Assembly: GCA_002410555.1 (NCBI GenBank)
Contig: DHSR01000018.1
Span: forward strand, 43,883 to 107,882
Length of the DNA: 64,000 nucleotides
Reading direction: 5' to 3'
DNA from: Bacteroidales bacterium UBA5281
GTDB taxonomy: Bacteria > Bacteroidota > Bacteroidia > Bacteroidales > Lentimicrobiaceae
The notes below the pieces were generated by a model, which worked only from the letters and a program-made list of their open reading frames with translations, was not told the DNA's origin and made no database searches. The position numbers were made by a program, and so were the translations under genes. Below are positions 25,378 to 35,125 of this stretch, one piece after another (positions within the stretch are counted from its first letter, which is position 1; every line of letters begins with the position of its first letter).

Positions 25378-27252
25378 ATGAAACCTGCTACCTGGCTTTC
25401 CCGATTATATCTTATGATATTTGTCGGATTATCATCCGCTCTCTTCGGACTTTCAACGACTGTCGCTCAAAAGCAGGTGCGGGTGGAACCTCCATTCTGG
25501 TGGGTTGGCATGCACGAAAGCCAGCTTCAATTGCTGGTTTATGGTGAAAATATCGCGCAGTCGAAAGTGCAACTTGATTATCCGGGCGTAAGCCTGATCG
25601 GCATTACCCGGGTGGATAATCCAAATTATCTGTTTATTGATCTGGCCTTAAAGCCGGATATTCAGCACGGTAAGTTCACACTCAATTTTTTAATTGATAA
25701 AAAATTAAAATACCATTACACTTACGAACTCAGACAAAGGGAACCAGAATCAGCTTTCCGTAAGGGTTTTGATCAATCTGATGTACTTTACCTGCTTATG
25801 CCCGACCGCTTTGCCAATGGCAACCCGCTGAACGACAATCATCCTGAAATGATCGAAAAAGCCAACCGTCTGAATCCTTCGGGCAGACATGGTGGTGATA
25901 TTCAAGGAATAAATGATCATTTGGATTATTTCAATGAGCTGGGGGTAACTACTTTGTGGATAAATCCTTTGCTCGAAAATAATCACCCGGAGTTTTCCTA
26001 TCATGGCTACGCCATCACAGATTTTTATCGTATTGATCCGCGGTTTGGAAGCAATGCAGATTATGTTGACCTGGTGGATGCAGCCCATAAAAAAGGCTTA
26101 AAAATAGTGATGGATATGATATTGAACCATTGCGGCATCAATCACTGGTTTATCAAAGATCTGCCTATGCCCGGATGGATTCATCAGTTCCCCGAATTTA
26201 CCAGAAGCAATTTCAGGGCAGAAACCCTTACAGATCCGCATGCTGCTAAATCCGATCAAAATCGCATGCTTCAGGGCTGGTTTGATAAACACATGCCCGA
26301 TCTGGATCAGCGCAATCCTTACCTGCGTAATTATCTCATTCAAAACAGCATCTGGTGGATAGAATATGCGAATCTTGATGGTATACGTCTTGACACACAA
26401 CCCTATCCCTATGCTGAAATGACATCGGAATGGACCGCCCGGATCCTGAATGAATACCCCGGATTTAATATAGTGGGTGAATCCTGGCTGCAGCGCGAAG
26501 CCATGACAGCCTACTTCCAGAAGCAAAGCTCACCTTGTGCTTATTTTAATTCAGGCATGCCGGTAGTTACTGATTTTCCACTTCAGGGTGCCGTTTCACG
26601 GGCATTTACTGAGCAGGAAGGCTGGAGCGAGGGCATGGCGCGAATATATATGGTGCTTGCGCAGGATTTTGTTTATGATAACCCTTACAATACGCTGATA
26701 TTTCTGGACAATCATGATTTAAACCGCTATTTTAATACCATTGGCAATGATTTGGATGCCCTGAAAATGGCATTGACATTTTTGTTCACTACCCGTGGTA
26801 TTCCTCAATTATATTATGGTACCGAACTGCTTATGGATGGGCAGGAACACCTCGGCCATGGCGACATCCGCAAAGATTTTCCCGGCGGATGGAAGGAAGA
26901 TTCCCTGAACGCATTTACTGCCTCCGGACGTTCTGAAGCGCAAAATGAAGTCTTTAACCATCTGCAGCAATTGCTTCACTGGCGAAAAACTAATCAGGCA
27001 GTACATTATGGCAGATTGTTGCATTTTCTCCCCGAAAACGGAGTATATACTTATTTCCGGATCCTTGATAACGAGGTGGTAATGGTGATGATCAATAACA
27101 GTAAAGAAAAAAGGGATATTGACATAAATCGTTTCTCAGAGATTACCTCCGGATTTATACAGGCAAACGATGTCATGAGTGGTGAAGCGGTGTTGCTGAA
27201 AAATAATGTGGCCCTCTCACCCCGATCAGCCAGGATATTTGAATTGAAATAA
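25378..27252 (+). CDS. Secreted GH13 alpha-amylase/neopullulanase, SusA-like
   Basis: 624 residues. A signal peptide (about 1-30) is followed by an N-terminal cyclomaltodextrinase-type beta domain (VEPPFWWVGMHESQLQLLVYG). The GH13 barrel has region I MDMILNHCG, the nucleophile in GIRLDTQPY near residue 338, the acid in NIVGESW near 367 and the third acid in FLDNHDLNR near 445. A C-terminal beta domain closes the chain. The layout matches neopullulanases such as SusA that cut starch or pullulan oligosaccharides in the periplasm. Neither a SusCD pair nor a SusR regulator is adjacent, so this is not a classic starch locus. Confidence 0.92.
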   Translation: MKPATWLSRLYLMIFVGLSSALFGLSTTVAQKQVRVEPPFWWVGMHESQLQLLVYGENIAQSKVQLDYPGVSLIGITRVDNPNYLFIDLALKPDIQHGKFTLNFLIDKKLKYHYTYELRQREPESAFRKGFDQSDVLYLLMPDRFANGNPLNDNHPEMIEKANRLNPSGRHGGDIQGINDHLDYFNELGVTTLWINPLLENNHPEFSYHGYAITDFYRIDPRFGSNADYVDLVDAAHKKGLKIVMDMILNHCGINHWFIKDLPMPGWIHQFPEFTRSNFRAETLTDPHAAKSDQNRMLQGWFDKHMPDLDQRNPYLRNYLIQNSIWWIEYANLDGIRLDTQPYPYAEMTSEWTARILNEYPGFNIVGESWLQREAMTAYFQKQSSPCAYFNSGMPVVTDFPLQGAVSRAFTEQEGWSEGMARIYMVLAQDFVYDNPYNTLIFLDNHDLNRYFNTIGNDLDALKMALTFLFTTRGIPQLYYGTELLMDGQEHLGHGDIRKDFPGGWKEDSLNAFTASGRSEAQNEVFNHLQQLLHWRKTNQAVHYGRLLHFLPENGVYTYFRILDNEVVMVMINNSKEKRDIDINRFSEITSGFIQANDVMSGEAVLLKNNVALSPRSARIFELK

Positions 27253-27261
27253 TTATTCTTC

Positions 27262-28119
27262 ATGATTATGGCGCTATTGGCCCGACAGTTATCACACTCA
27301 CCAAAACGTAAGAAGCATTACAGGAAATTTTTCCCGGTGTTGGTTTTGTTAACCGGACTTACCTTTATTTTTACTCTTGCTTTTGGTTCTTCTCTATATA
27401 AATACGCAAATAAGGCTTATTCCAGAGCTGCTCAGGCACTGCCCTGGTTGCCGGGATCCGCTAATCACGGCTTCGGTGTCTCCATTCCGCGTTCCTATAC
27501 CACTTATGGTATTGATGTATCCCATCATCAGGGTAAGATCAACTGGAGTGAGGTGGTTGCTATGGATGTAGGCGGTAAACGAATAAGTTTTGTTTTTATT
27601 AAAGCCACGGAAGGCATCACCCGTAAGGATAATCATTATGATCGCAACTGGAAAAAGGCAGGTGAGGCCGGACTGATGCGTGGGGCATATCATTATTTTC
27701 ATCCCAGCAGAGATGCAGCAAAACAGGCCAGGAATTTTATCAATAATGTTAAATTACAACCCGGAGATTTGCCTCCGGTACTTGACATCGAGGTGACCAA
27801 CCGCAAATCGAAAAGCGAAATTGTTTCTGGTGCCAGGGAGTGGTGCAGGCTTGTAGAAGAGTATTATGGGGTAAAGCCTTTAATTTATACCAGTCCGGGC
27901 TACTTTACCAGTTACCTTGCAGGCGAATTTGATGATTATCTCCTTTGGATTGCCCATTATCATTCCGAAAAACCGCGCACAGGGAAACACAAATGGCATT
28001 TCTGGCAACATACTGATAAAGCCTCAGTGAATGGAATCCGGGGTTATGTAGACCTGAATGTGTATAAAGGCGACTCTGGCTCACTTCAGAAGTTATGCAT
28101 CAAAAAAATAAAGGACTGA
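27262..28119 (+). CDS. GH25 lysozyme (muramidase), membrane-anchored or exported
   Basis: 285 residues. A cationic N-terminus and one hydrophobic segment (VLVLLTGLTFIFTLAF, about 27-47) precede the GH25 barrel. Family motifs are GIDVSHHQGKINW, FIKATEG, GAYHYFHP, PVLDIEV (catalytic Asp-x-Glu) and a final WQHTDKASVNGIRGYVDLN. GH25 enzymes cut the beta-1,4 bond between MurNAc and GlcNAc in peptidoglycan. The ATG at 27262 is followed by a second at 27268; either may be used. It begins 9 bases after the amylase stop and is probably co-transcribed with it. Confidence 0.93.
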   Translation: MIMALLARQLSHSPKRKKHYRKFFPVLVLLTGLTFIFTLAFGSSLYKYANKAYSRAAQALPWLPGSANHGFGVSIPRSYTTYGIDVSHHQGKINWSEVVAMDVGGKRISFVFIKATEGITRKDNHYDRNWKKAGEAGLMRGAYHYFHPSRDAAKQARNFINNVKLQPGDLPPVLDIEVTNRKSKSEIVSGAREWCRLVEEYYGVKPLIYTSPGYFTSYLAGEFDDYLLWIAHYHSEKPRTGKHKWHFWQHTDKASVNGIRGYVDLNVYKGDSGSLQKLCIKKIKD

Positions 28120-28227
28120 CCTGGGCGATGTATATTGTAAATATATTGTATTATTTATGAATGATTTAACTTCAGGTTTTGCTCAAATCGGGCAGATTAT
28201 TCATGCTGTATATCTGTGGTGGCTGCA

Positions 28228-29403
28228 TTAGAAATTTATATAGAGTGCTTTTTCAAGCTGATCCAATGCTTTCCGCAGCGTTGCCCGGGGGCAGGCCAGA
28301 TTAATGCGCATGAAGCCTTCACCGCCGTTGCCAAATTGAATGCCTGCATTTAATCCCAATCCGGCCTCATGAATAATGAAACTGTTGAGTGATTCATCGT
28401 CCAGACCCAGTTTGCTGAAATTAAGCCAGGCCATATAAGTGGCTTCGGGTGCCTCATAATTTACCCAGGGTTGAAGTCGCTGTTGGTAGGACATTAAGAA
28501 TTGGACGTTTCCATCAATATAATCGAGCAATTGCTCCAGCCAGGGTTCACCTTTATTGTAGGCAGCTTCGGTAGCTACGTTGCCAAAAATATTACCCATG
28601 CCCACATGTACGGCATTCAACATCCGGTTATAACCCTCCAGCAATTCGGGGTTTGAAGCTATAACTGAGGCAGTACCCAGTCCGGCCAGGTTAAACGTTT
28701 TACTAGCCGCCACCATTGTAATGGTAAGGGCTGCTATTCCGGGTGATAACCCTGCCAGTACCGTATGCTTGTAACCGCGATTTACAAGGTCGGCGTGTAT
28801 TTCATCAGAAATAATTAAAACATTGTATTTCAAACAAATGTCGCCCATGCGTTTGAGTTCTTCCGGTGTCCAGGCCCGCCCAACGGGGTTGTGTGGGTTG
28901 CAAAGTATAAGCATGCGCGCTCCATCACGGCAACATTGTTCCAAATTATCATAATCCATAAAATAATTTCCGTTCTGCCGGATAAGCGGATTAAGCATGA
29001 GTTGCCTCTGATGGTCTTTAACGGCTCCGAAAAAAGGAAAATAGACCGGAGGTTGCACAATAATGCCGTCTCCAGGCTCGGTAAAGGCCATTACCGCCAG
29101 GTTGAAGCCAGGTACAATGCCGGGAGCAAAAGCAATCCACTCTTTTTGAATATTCCACTGATGCCGGCGTTCCAGCCAATTGATCAATGCATTGTCATAG
29201 GCATCATCCCTGATGGAATAACCAAGAATTTCATGATCTAACCGTTGTTTAATGGCCTCTATAATTACATCGGGTGTGCGAAAATCCATATCGGCCACCC
29301 ACATAGGAAGCACATCGCTCTTTCCAAAAATTTCTGTTCTAAGGTCGTATTTTACCGACCGGGTATTTTTACGGGAGATGATTTCATCAAAATTATATTG
29401 CAT
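28228..29403 (-). CDS. patB: PatB/MalY family PLP aminotransferase (C-S lyase type)
   Basis: 391 residues, fold-type I PLP enzyme. The N-terminus has the MalY/PatB signature DVLPMWVADMDFRTP. The cofactor lysine is in VAASKTFNLAGL near residue 229, with CNPHNPVGRAW and ISDEIHADLV in the usual places. Members split cystathionine or cysteine conjugates (beta-elimination), giving homocysteine or thiols, pyruvate and ammonia. Whether this one is biosynthetic or uses other thioethers cannot be told. It has its own promoter box 29 bases upstream and stands alone. Confidence 0.92.
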   Translation of the reverse strand: MQYNFDEIISRKNTRSVKYDLRTEIFGKSDVLPMWVADMDFRTPDVIIEAIKQRLDHEILGYSIRDDAYDNALINWLERRHQWNIQKEWIAFAPGIVPGFNLAVMAFTEPGDGIIVQPPVYFPFFGAVKDHQRQLMLNPLIRQNGNYFMDYDNLEQCCRDGARMLILCNPHNPVGRAWTPEELKRMGDICLKYNVLIISDEIHADLVNRGYKHTVLAGLSPGIAALTITMVAASKTFNLAGLGTASVIASNPELLEGYNRMLNAVHVGMGNIFGNVATEAAYNKGEPWLEQLLDYIDGNVQFLMSYQQRLQPWVNYEAPEATYMAWLNFSKLGLDDESLNSFIIHEAGLGLNAGIQFGNGGEGFMRINLACPRATLRKALDQLEKALYINF

Positions 29404-29431
29404 AGGAGTTTTTGGCGATTAGTTCAAACCG

Positions 29432-29439
29432 CAAAGGTA
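29432..29439 (-). promoter_or_regulatory. Promoter -7 box of patB
   Basis: TACCTTTG on the minus strand, a perfect TAnnTTTG match 29 bases before the ATG. The predicted leader is about 22 bases. Confidence 0.6.
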
Positions 29440-29451
29440 TAACTATATGGA

Positions 29452-29877
29452 TTAATCACCGAAATCCGGCTCAAACTGAGGCAGGCTCACTTGCAGGGTG
29501 TCGTAAACATTGGAACGATTTCGTGATTGGGAAACAAAGATGAAGGTTCCGGTGGTATCAGGTATAAAGGTAAAAATACTGTCAGCCATTACCACTACTT
29601 CAGGGCAGAGGTTATTGTATGATTCATATTCTCCCTGTGCATTTATGGCGTAAAGGGTATCATTTATCCTTCCATAAAACAACTTCAGGTTTTTCCAACA
29701 GCCGTTATTGGCCACAGCTGTCGTATGAATTAGCACTGAATCACCTACATAGGCGGTAGCAGGTATTAACGTTTGTGCTATATCCACATAATCATAAAAG
29801 TGGGAATAACTATCATTTTCAAGCTTACACGATGTTAGAAATAACAGCATCAATCCAACGAAATATAACTTTTTCAT
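29452..29877 (-). CDS. Small lipoprotein of unknown function
   Basis: 141 residues. The lipobox is clear: hydrophobic h-region, then LTSC with Cys at residue 17, followed by KLENDS. The rest is a single Ig-like beta domain (AYVGDSVLIHTTAVANNGCW, DTTGTFIFVSQSRNRSNVYDTLQV) with two more cysteines that could pair. No family name is recognised. It should be lipidated by Lgt and anchored to a membrane. It stands alone between patB and divergent genes. Confidence 0.78.
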   Translation of the reverse strand: MKKLYFVGLMLLFLTSCKLENDSYSHFYDYVDIAQTLIPATAYVGDSVLIHTTAVANNGCWKNLKLFYGRINDTLYAINAQGEYESYNNLCPEVVVMADSIFTFIPDTTGTFIFVSQSRNRSNVYDTLQVSLPQFEPDFGD

Positions 29878-29991
29878 GCATGGTTCTCTTTAAATTTATC
29901 TCATAACTGAAACAAAAACTTTGCCATCTTTTTAAGCAGCAGCAAGTATTAAAAATCACCAGAAAAATTCCTGTTTTGACTAAAGGATTTT

Positions 29992-29999
29992 TACCTTTG
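29992..29999 (+). promoter_or_regulatory. Promoter -7 box of the 30033 membrane protein and SAM enzyme pair
   Basis: TACCTTTG, a perfect match, with TTTTG 13 bases upstream (closer than usual for a -33 element). The predicted leader to the ATG at 30033 is about 27 bases. Confidence 0.55.
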
Positions 30000-30032
30000 C
30001 ACAAATAGTGGGAAACAAATCTCTGAAGTAGT

Positions 30033-30482
30033 ATGGAAACAGTTTTAAAGCCAGTTCAACCCAGTCATCCTTCGTCAAAAGGAATTAGGGTCGCGTGGGG
30101 GATATTGCTGGTTATTCTTGCCTTAAATGCTTTTGGAGGAGGTTATTATGCATTGGCCGGCGCCGAAGGAGTGCCTGTTGAATGGTTGCACGGCAGCCCG
30201 TTTCACAGCTATTTTATTCCGGGATTATTTTTGATGACGATAATTGGAGGAGGATCATTGATAACGGCAATTTTAGTATTTGCCGGACATAAAAAAGCCT
30301 TTCTATGGAACCTGGTGCTTTGTTTGGTTATTTTTGCCTGGCTGATTGTACAGGTAAGTATAATCGGACTGGTAAGCTTTATGCAGCCTGCCACTGCTTT
30401 GGCGGTAATGCTTATCCTGCTTTTATCCCTTGTATACAAGAACCGGGTTCTTTCTGCTAATAATAATTTAAGAAATATTTAA
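30033..30482 (+). CDS. Small four-helix membrane protein of unknown function
   Basis: 149 residues. Four hydrophobic segments (about 22-40, 64-84, 88-108 and 115-135) with a short extracellular loop (GAEGVPVEWLHGSPFHSYFIPG). The loop motif and size resemble uncharacterised Bacteroidota inner-membrane proteins. It ends 8 bases before the next gene and shares its promoter, so the two are probably translated from one mRNA. No function can be assigned. Confidence 0.75.
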   Translation: METVLKPVQPSHPSSKGIRVAWGILLVILALNAFGGGYYALAGAEGVPVEWLHGSPFHSYFIPGLFLMTIIGGGSLITAILVFAGHKKAFLWNLVLCLVIFAWLIVQVSIIGLVSFMQPATALAVMLILLLSLVYKNRVLSANNNLRNI

Positions 30483-30490
30483 AATCCACT

Positions 30491-31273
30491 ATGGCTGTAA
30501 TAGTTACCCTAACCACCGACTGGGGTGCCCGCGATCATTACGCAGGCATTGTTAAGGGTATGCTCTTAAGCCGCTTGCCTGATGCAAATGTGGTGGATAT
30601 TACACATCAGGTTGACCCTTTCAATGTGAAACAGGCTTCCTTTATTTTACGTAATGCTTTTCCTTATTTTCCTAAAGGAACCATTCATATTGTAGGCATC
30701 AATACTGAGGAGTCAGAGAAAACACCTCATGTGGCCATGGAGTACAAAGGTCAGTATTTTATTGGTGCCGATAATGGCATTTTCACCCTGCTCTTTGATG
30801 AAAGGCCGGATGCGGTTGTAGAAATTACCCTGCCTCAGGAAACGGGTTTTTTCATTTTTTCAACCCGCGACAGATTTGTGAAAGCCGCAGTACATCTGGC
30901 CAACGGTGGCAGTATCACCGGCCTGGGTCATTCCCGACAGGAACTTACGGCTTTAATTGCCATGAAACCACAAGTGAACGGGAATAGTCTGAATGGCAGG
31001 GTGATTTATATTGATCATTATGAAAATGTGCTACTCAATATCACAATTAAGGAATTTGAAGACTTTGGTACCAGGCGTCGTTTTAACCTGAACATCCGGG
31101 GAAAACGTCACAAGATCAGGCAGGTTTGTGAGGCTTTTAGCGACGTTATTCCCGGTGAAATTGTGGTGTTGTTCAGTACTACCGGTCACCTCGAAATTGG
31201 CATAAATCGCGGTAACGCTGCAGGTTTACTCGGTCTTAAAATTGATGATGTAGTTATTGTTGAGTTTGAATAA
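30491..31273 (+). CDS. S-adenosyl-L-methionine hydroxide adenosyltransferase (DUF62)
   Basis: 260 residues. The family start VTLTTDWGARDHYAGIVKG is followed by VDITHQVDPFNVKQASF and by GADNGIFTLLF, the SAM-site loops. A C-terminal beta domain contains GRVIYIDHYENVLLNI. This family is related to the fluorinase and chlorinase, but typical members use water or hydroxide to cleave SAM to adenosine and methionine. The 23-residue halogenase-specific insertion is not obvious. It follows the membrane protein at 30033 by 8 bases. Confidence 0.92.
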   Translation: MAVIVTLTTDWGARDHYAGIVKGMLLSRLPDANVVDITHQVDPFNVKQASFILRNAFPYFPKGTIHIVGINTEESEKTPHVAMEYKGQYFIGADNGIFTLLFDERPDAVVEITLPQETGFFIFSTRDRFVKAAVHLANGGSITGLGHSRQELTALIAMKPQVNGNSLNGRVIYIDHYENVLLNITIKEFEDFGTRRRFNLNIRGKRHKIRQVCEAFSDVIPGEIVVLFSTTGHLEIGINRGNAAGLLGLKIDDVVIVEFE

Positions 31274-31386
31274 AAGTGGTGATCTTTTATAGCAGACTGA
31301 TCCATAATACTGAGATATCCACGTTGCAACACCTAAACAGTTGGCCTGGATCAATAATCACTTTAAGCAGGTTCATCTTTTTTAAG

Positions 31387-31394
31387 TAATTTAG
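31387..31394 (+). promoter_or_regulatory. Possible -7 box of the gldFG cluster
   Basis: TAATTTAG, one base off TAnnTTTG, 38 bases before the gldF ATG. The rest of 31274-31431 shows nothing recognisable. Confidence 0.35.
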
Positions 31395-31431
31395 CGCCCT
31401 CAAACATCACAACAGGGAATTATCTAACATC

Positions 31432-32205
31432 ATGTATATTCTTTTTAAAAAGGAAATCCTCTCTTTTTTCAGTTCACTCATTGGTTATATTGCCGTAGTG
31501 ATCTTTTTGACCATCAATGGGTTGTTCCTTTGGGTTTTTCCTTTGGGTTTCAATATTATTGATTATGGTTATGCCAGCCTCGAAAACTTTTTTATGCTGG
31601 CGCCTTATGTTTTTCTGTTTCTGATCCCGGCCATCACCATGCGCACTTTTGCTGATGAAAACCGTGCCGGCACCATTGAACTGCTGCTTACCAAACCGCT
31701 GACCGATATGCAAATTATCTTTGCAAAATATCTGGCTGGAGTATCGGTTGTGGTGCTTTCATTATTACCCACCTTGATTTATGCAATTTCTGTATATCTG
31801 TTGGGTGCGCCAAAAGGCAACCTGGATGTGGGAGGATTGTGGGGCTCCTATATAGGTTTGCTTTTCCTGGCTTCAGGTTTTGTAGCTATTGGTGTCTTTG
31901 TTTCATCCATAACCGACAATCAGATTGTGGCATTCATGCTGGCCCTGGTGATCAGTGGTTTCGCCTATATCGGATTCGATTTTATTGCTTCTTTATCCTT
32001 ATTTGGAAGTATTGACCTTTTGCTGCTTTCGTTGGGCATTCAGTCACATTATACTTCTATAAGCAGAGGGGTGATCGATACGCGGGATGTACTCTATTTT
32101 TTGAGTGTTATTGCCTTGTTTCTCTTGTTTACGAAAACTGCCCTCGAAAGTAGGAAATGGGAGAATAGCATTCGTTTGTCGATTTCTAAAAATAAGGAAC
32201 AGTAA
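31432..32205 (+). CDS. gldF: Gliding motility ABC transporter permease GldF
   Basis: 257 residues, ABC-2 type permease with six predicted helices. The conserved segment PAITMRTFADENRAGTIELLLTKPLTD is typical of GldF and NosY-type permeases. GldF works with the ATPase GldA and the substrate-binding partner GldG in Flavobacterium; gldA is not in this window. Its stop is followed after a single base by the gldG ATG. GldF is required for gliding in some species but also occurs in non-gliding Bacteroidota, so motility cannot be assumed. Confidence 0.9.
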   Translation: MYILFKKEILSFFSSLIGYIAVVIFLTINGLFLWVFPLGFNIIDYGYASLENFFMLAPYVFLFLIPAITMRTFADENRAGTIELLLTKPLTDMQIIFAKYLAGVSVVVLSLLPTLIYAISVYLLGAPKGNLDVGGLWGSYIGLLFLASGFVAIGVFVSSITDNQIVAFMLALVISGFAYIGFDFIASLSLFGSIDLLLLSLGIQSHYTSISRGVIDTRDVLYFLSVIALFLLFTKTALESRKWENSIRLSISKNKEQ

Positions 32206-32206
32206 G

Positions 32207-33979
32207 ATGAAATCAGAAAACACAGTTCCTGTGAACAAATTATCAGGTCCATTTAACAATCGTCGCAACAGCTTAATCCAGTTATTGTTGGGATTATTGA
32301 TTGTACTTTTGCTGAATGTGATTGGTTCGTATATATTCACCCGTCTCGACCTGACTTCGGAAAAGCGGTTTACCCTTTCCCCTTCCACAAAAAAACTGCT
32401 GCGTGAAACCGATGATATTATTTTCTACCGCGTTTACCTTGAAGGAGATTTTCCGGCCGGTTTTAAAATGCTCAGCCGTTCCACCCGCGAAATGCTGGAT
32501 GAGTTCAGAGCAGTGAACGACAATATTCAATACGAATTTGTTGACCCGTATTCTTCTACAGATGCCAAAACCCGGAAAGATGTGTTCGACCGTCTGCAAC
32601 AACAGGGTTTACAACCTACTGATCTGAATGTACGCACCCGGAAAGGGCAGGAGCAACAACGCATCTTCCCCGGTATCATCGTTTCATATAAAGGGCGTGA
32701 AATTCCGCTCAATTTGCTGGAAGAACAAATGGGCGTAGATCCTGGAGTTATGATCAATAATTCTATACAGGCACTGGAATACAACCTTAGCAATGCCATA
32801 AGAAAACTCAGTACATCAAATAAACCAAAAATTGCCTTTATAGAGGGTCATGGCGAACTTTCAGCCATGGAAACGGGTGATATCTCACGGGCTTTGAGCG
32901 ATTATTATGCGGTAGAAAGAATTAAGATACAAGGCAAGATCAATGCGCTGACTGATAGAAAAGAGGGGGAGGATGGCCAGTATCGCACCATAAATAAATA
33001 CAAAGCCATTATCATTGCAAAGCCGGACTCAATATTCAGCGAAAAGGATAAGTTTATCATTGACCAATATATCATGAAAGGGGGTAAGGTACTTTGGCTC
33101 GTTGACCCGGTATCGGCAAGCATGGACAGCATTCAAACCAATGATCATACGCTGGGAATAACTCAGGATATTAACCTCAATGATCAGCTTTTTAAATATG
33201 GCGTAAGGCTCAACAGTAACCTGTTACTTGATCTGAATGCACTACCTATTCCGATATTTACCGGTCGTATTGGAAACCAGCCGCAGTTTAGCTTTTTCCC
33301 CTGGTATTATTTTCCGGTACTCACTTCAACCAGTGATCATCCGGTGGTAAAAAACCTGAATGCCATTAAAACTGAATTCATCAGTAGTATAGATACTGTG
33401 GAAAATCCTGCCATCAGGAAAACGATACTGCTTTCCACTTCAAAATATACCCACATTGCCATGACTCCGGTAATGATATCTCTTGAAATAGTGCGTAATG
33501 AACCCGATCCAAAAGATTATGCTCAACCACCTCAGCCGGTAGCGGTGCTTCTGGAAGGTGAATTTGAATCGCTCTTCAAAAACAGGGTTCCTGCCGAAAT
33601 TCAACAAGCACCTGAAATATCGTTTGAAGAACGTAGTCCTGAAAACAGGATGATAGTTATGTCAGATGGAGATCTTATCCGCAATCAGGTACAGTTTACA
33701 AATGGTACCTTTGTGCCGCTTCCTCTGGGTTTTGATCGCTACACGAACCAGACATTTGGAAACAGAGAGCTTATGCTTAACGCGATAAATTATCTGTGTG
33801 ATGATACCGGGCTTATGTCAGTACGTGCACGCGAACTCAAACTGCGGTCACTGGATATGAAACGTGCTCAGGGCAACCTGTTGTTCTGGCAATTACTCAA
33901 TACCATAGCCCCGGTATTGGTGGTTGTAATCACAGGAGTTATTCTTGCACTGATTCGCCGGCGCAGGTATGCAAAATAA
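32207..33979 (+). CDS. gldG: Gliding motility auxiliary protein GldG
   Basis: 590 residues. An N-terminal membrane helix (about 28-48) leads to the GldG/ABC_transp_aux domain: FTRLDLTSEKRFTLSPSTK, YEFVDPYS, KIAFIEGHGELSAMET, GGKVLWLVDPV. A C-terminal helix (IAPVLVVVITGVILALI) ends in arginines. This is the standard GldG architecture, a periplasmic domain held between two helices. The frame extends back to 32105 inside gldF, but the ATG at 32207, one base after the gldF stop, is the natural start. Confidence 0.92.
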   Translation: MKSENTVPVNKLSGPFNNRRNSLIQLLLGLLIVLLLNVIGSYIFTRLDLTSEKRFTLSPSTKKLLRETDDIIFYRVYLEGDFPAGFKMLSRSTREMLDEFRAVNDNIQYEFVDPYSSTDAKTRKDVFDRLQQQGLQPTDLNVRTRKGQEQQRIFPGIIVSYKGREIPLNLLEEQMGVDPGVMINNSIQALEYNLSNAIRKLSTSNKPKIAFIEGHGELSAMETGDISRALSDYYAVERIKIQGKINALTDRKEGEDGQYRTINKYKAIIIAKPDSIFSEKDKFIIDQYIMKGGKVLWLVDPVSASMDSIQTNDHTLGITQDINLNDQLFKYGVRLNSNLLLDLNALPIPIFTGRIGNQPQFSFFPWYYFPVLTSTSDHPVVKNLNAIKTEFISSIDTVENPAIRKTILLSTSKYTHIAMTPVMISLEIVRNEPDPKDYAQPPQPVAVLLEGEFESLFKNRVPAEIQQAPEISFEERSPENRMIVMSDGDLIRNQVQFTNGTFVPLPLGFDRYTNQTFGNRELMLNAINYLCDDTGLMSVRARELKLRSLDMKRAQGNLLFWQLLNTIAPVLVVVITGVILALIRRRRYAK

Positions 33980-34027
33980 GCGTTGATGCTCAGCGGTAAT
34001 TTTAACCGATATTAACAATAAACCAAT

Positions 34028-35104
34028 ATGCGAAAAAATAGAATTGTTCTGTTTATCATTGTTTTGATACTGGGGGTTTTGGCCGCAGTACTCATTTTAG
34101 GCCGGTCAGGAACTACCCTTGATTCCAGGACAGGAGATTTTGCTGTGCCCGATACGGCTGCCATTACCCGGATTTTTATGGCCGACAAGTCAGACCGAAC
34201 TGTATTGCTTGAAAGACAACCCGATGGCACCTGGATGCTGAATGGCCAATATAAGGCCCATCAGGAAAACATGGGAATTTTACTCAATACCATAGCAAAC
34301 ATCGCCGTGCGGCAACCGGTTGCCAGGGCTGCACATGATAACATACTTAAGTTATTGGCTGCCAGGTCGGTAAAGGTGGAAGTGTATAAAAACAGTTACC
34401 GCATAAAATTAGGATCAATCAGGCTGTTCCCATATGAAAAAAAGGCCAGAACCTTTTATATTGGTGATGCTACTATGGACAACAATGGAAGTTATGCCCT
34501 TATTGAAGGAGCCGGTAAGCCGGTAGTCGTTTACCTTCCTGGTTTGCGCGGATATATATCCAGCCGCTTTACAACGCTTGAAAACGACTGGAGAATGCAT
34601 ACCATATTTGCGCACAAACTGCCTGAAATTGCTTCCATAGAAGTTAATTTTCCGCTTCAGCCCTCAGAATCTTTCAGATTGGTAAACAATGACAATAAGA
34701 GTATATCGCTGTTTCAGTTGGAATCAAACATGCAGGTTACGGATTACGATACCTTAAAATTGATGAACTATATCAATGCTTACCGCAATATCCGTTTTGA
34801 GACATTGCTGAATGACATGGAGCCGGAAAGACGCGATTCAATCACATCTCAGTCACCCATTTATATCATTACCCTAAACACTACAGATGGTCAAACCATG
34901 AAGGTTAAAACATTTGCCCGCAAGCTTCCGGTGCCCGAACTGGATGTTTTCGATGACACAACCATTATTTTTGACCGTGACCGGATGTATGCACTCATTA
35001 ATGACGATAAAGATTTTGTACTGATACAGTATTTCGTATTTGATAAAATTCTCAGACCGCTTTCATGGTTTACCACTCCATCATCACCGGAAGATTTTCA
35101 ATAA
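34028..35104 (+). CDS. DUF4340 domain protein associated with gldFG
   Basis: 358 residues. One N-terminal membrane helix (about 5-25) is followed by a periplasmic beta-rich DUF4340 region (ITRIFMADKSDRTVLLERQPDGTWML, FYIGDATMDNNGSYALIEG). DUF4340 proteins often follow GldG-like auxiliary proteins of ABC-2 exporters, and here the gene lies 48 bases after gldG. It is likely an accessory of the same transporter. Its biochemical role is unknown. Confidence 0.8.
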   Translation: MRKNRIVLFIIVLILGVLAAVLILGRSGTTLDSRTGDFAVPDTAAITRIFMADKSDRTVLLERQPDGTWMLNGQYKAHQENMGILLNTIANIAVRQPVARAAHDNILKLLAARSVKVEVYKNSYRIKLGSIRLFPYEKKARTFYIGDATMDNNGSYALIEGAGKPVVVYLPGLRGYISSRFTTLENDWRMHTIFAHKLPEIASIEVNFPLQPSESFRLVNNDNKSISLFQLESNMQVTDYDTLKLMNYINAYRNIRFETLLNDMEPERRDSITSQSPIYIITLNTTDGQTMKVKTFARKLPVPELDVFDDTTIIFDRDRMYALINDDKDFVLIQYFVFDKILRPLSWFTTPSSPEDFQ

Positions 35105-35125
35105 AACAATAAAAAGCTGAGTAGT

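Noticed and set aside
25378..27252. Starch utilisation (Sus) locus
   Set aside because: The SusA-like amylase has no SusC/SusD pair or regulator beside it.
30491..31273. SAM-dependent halogenase (fluorinase/chlorinase)
   Set aside because: The halogenase-specific insertion is not apparent and no biosynthetic cluster surrounds it; the hydroxide adenosyltransferase is the common form.
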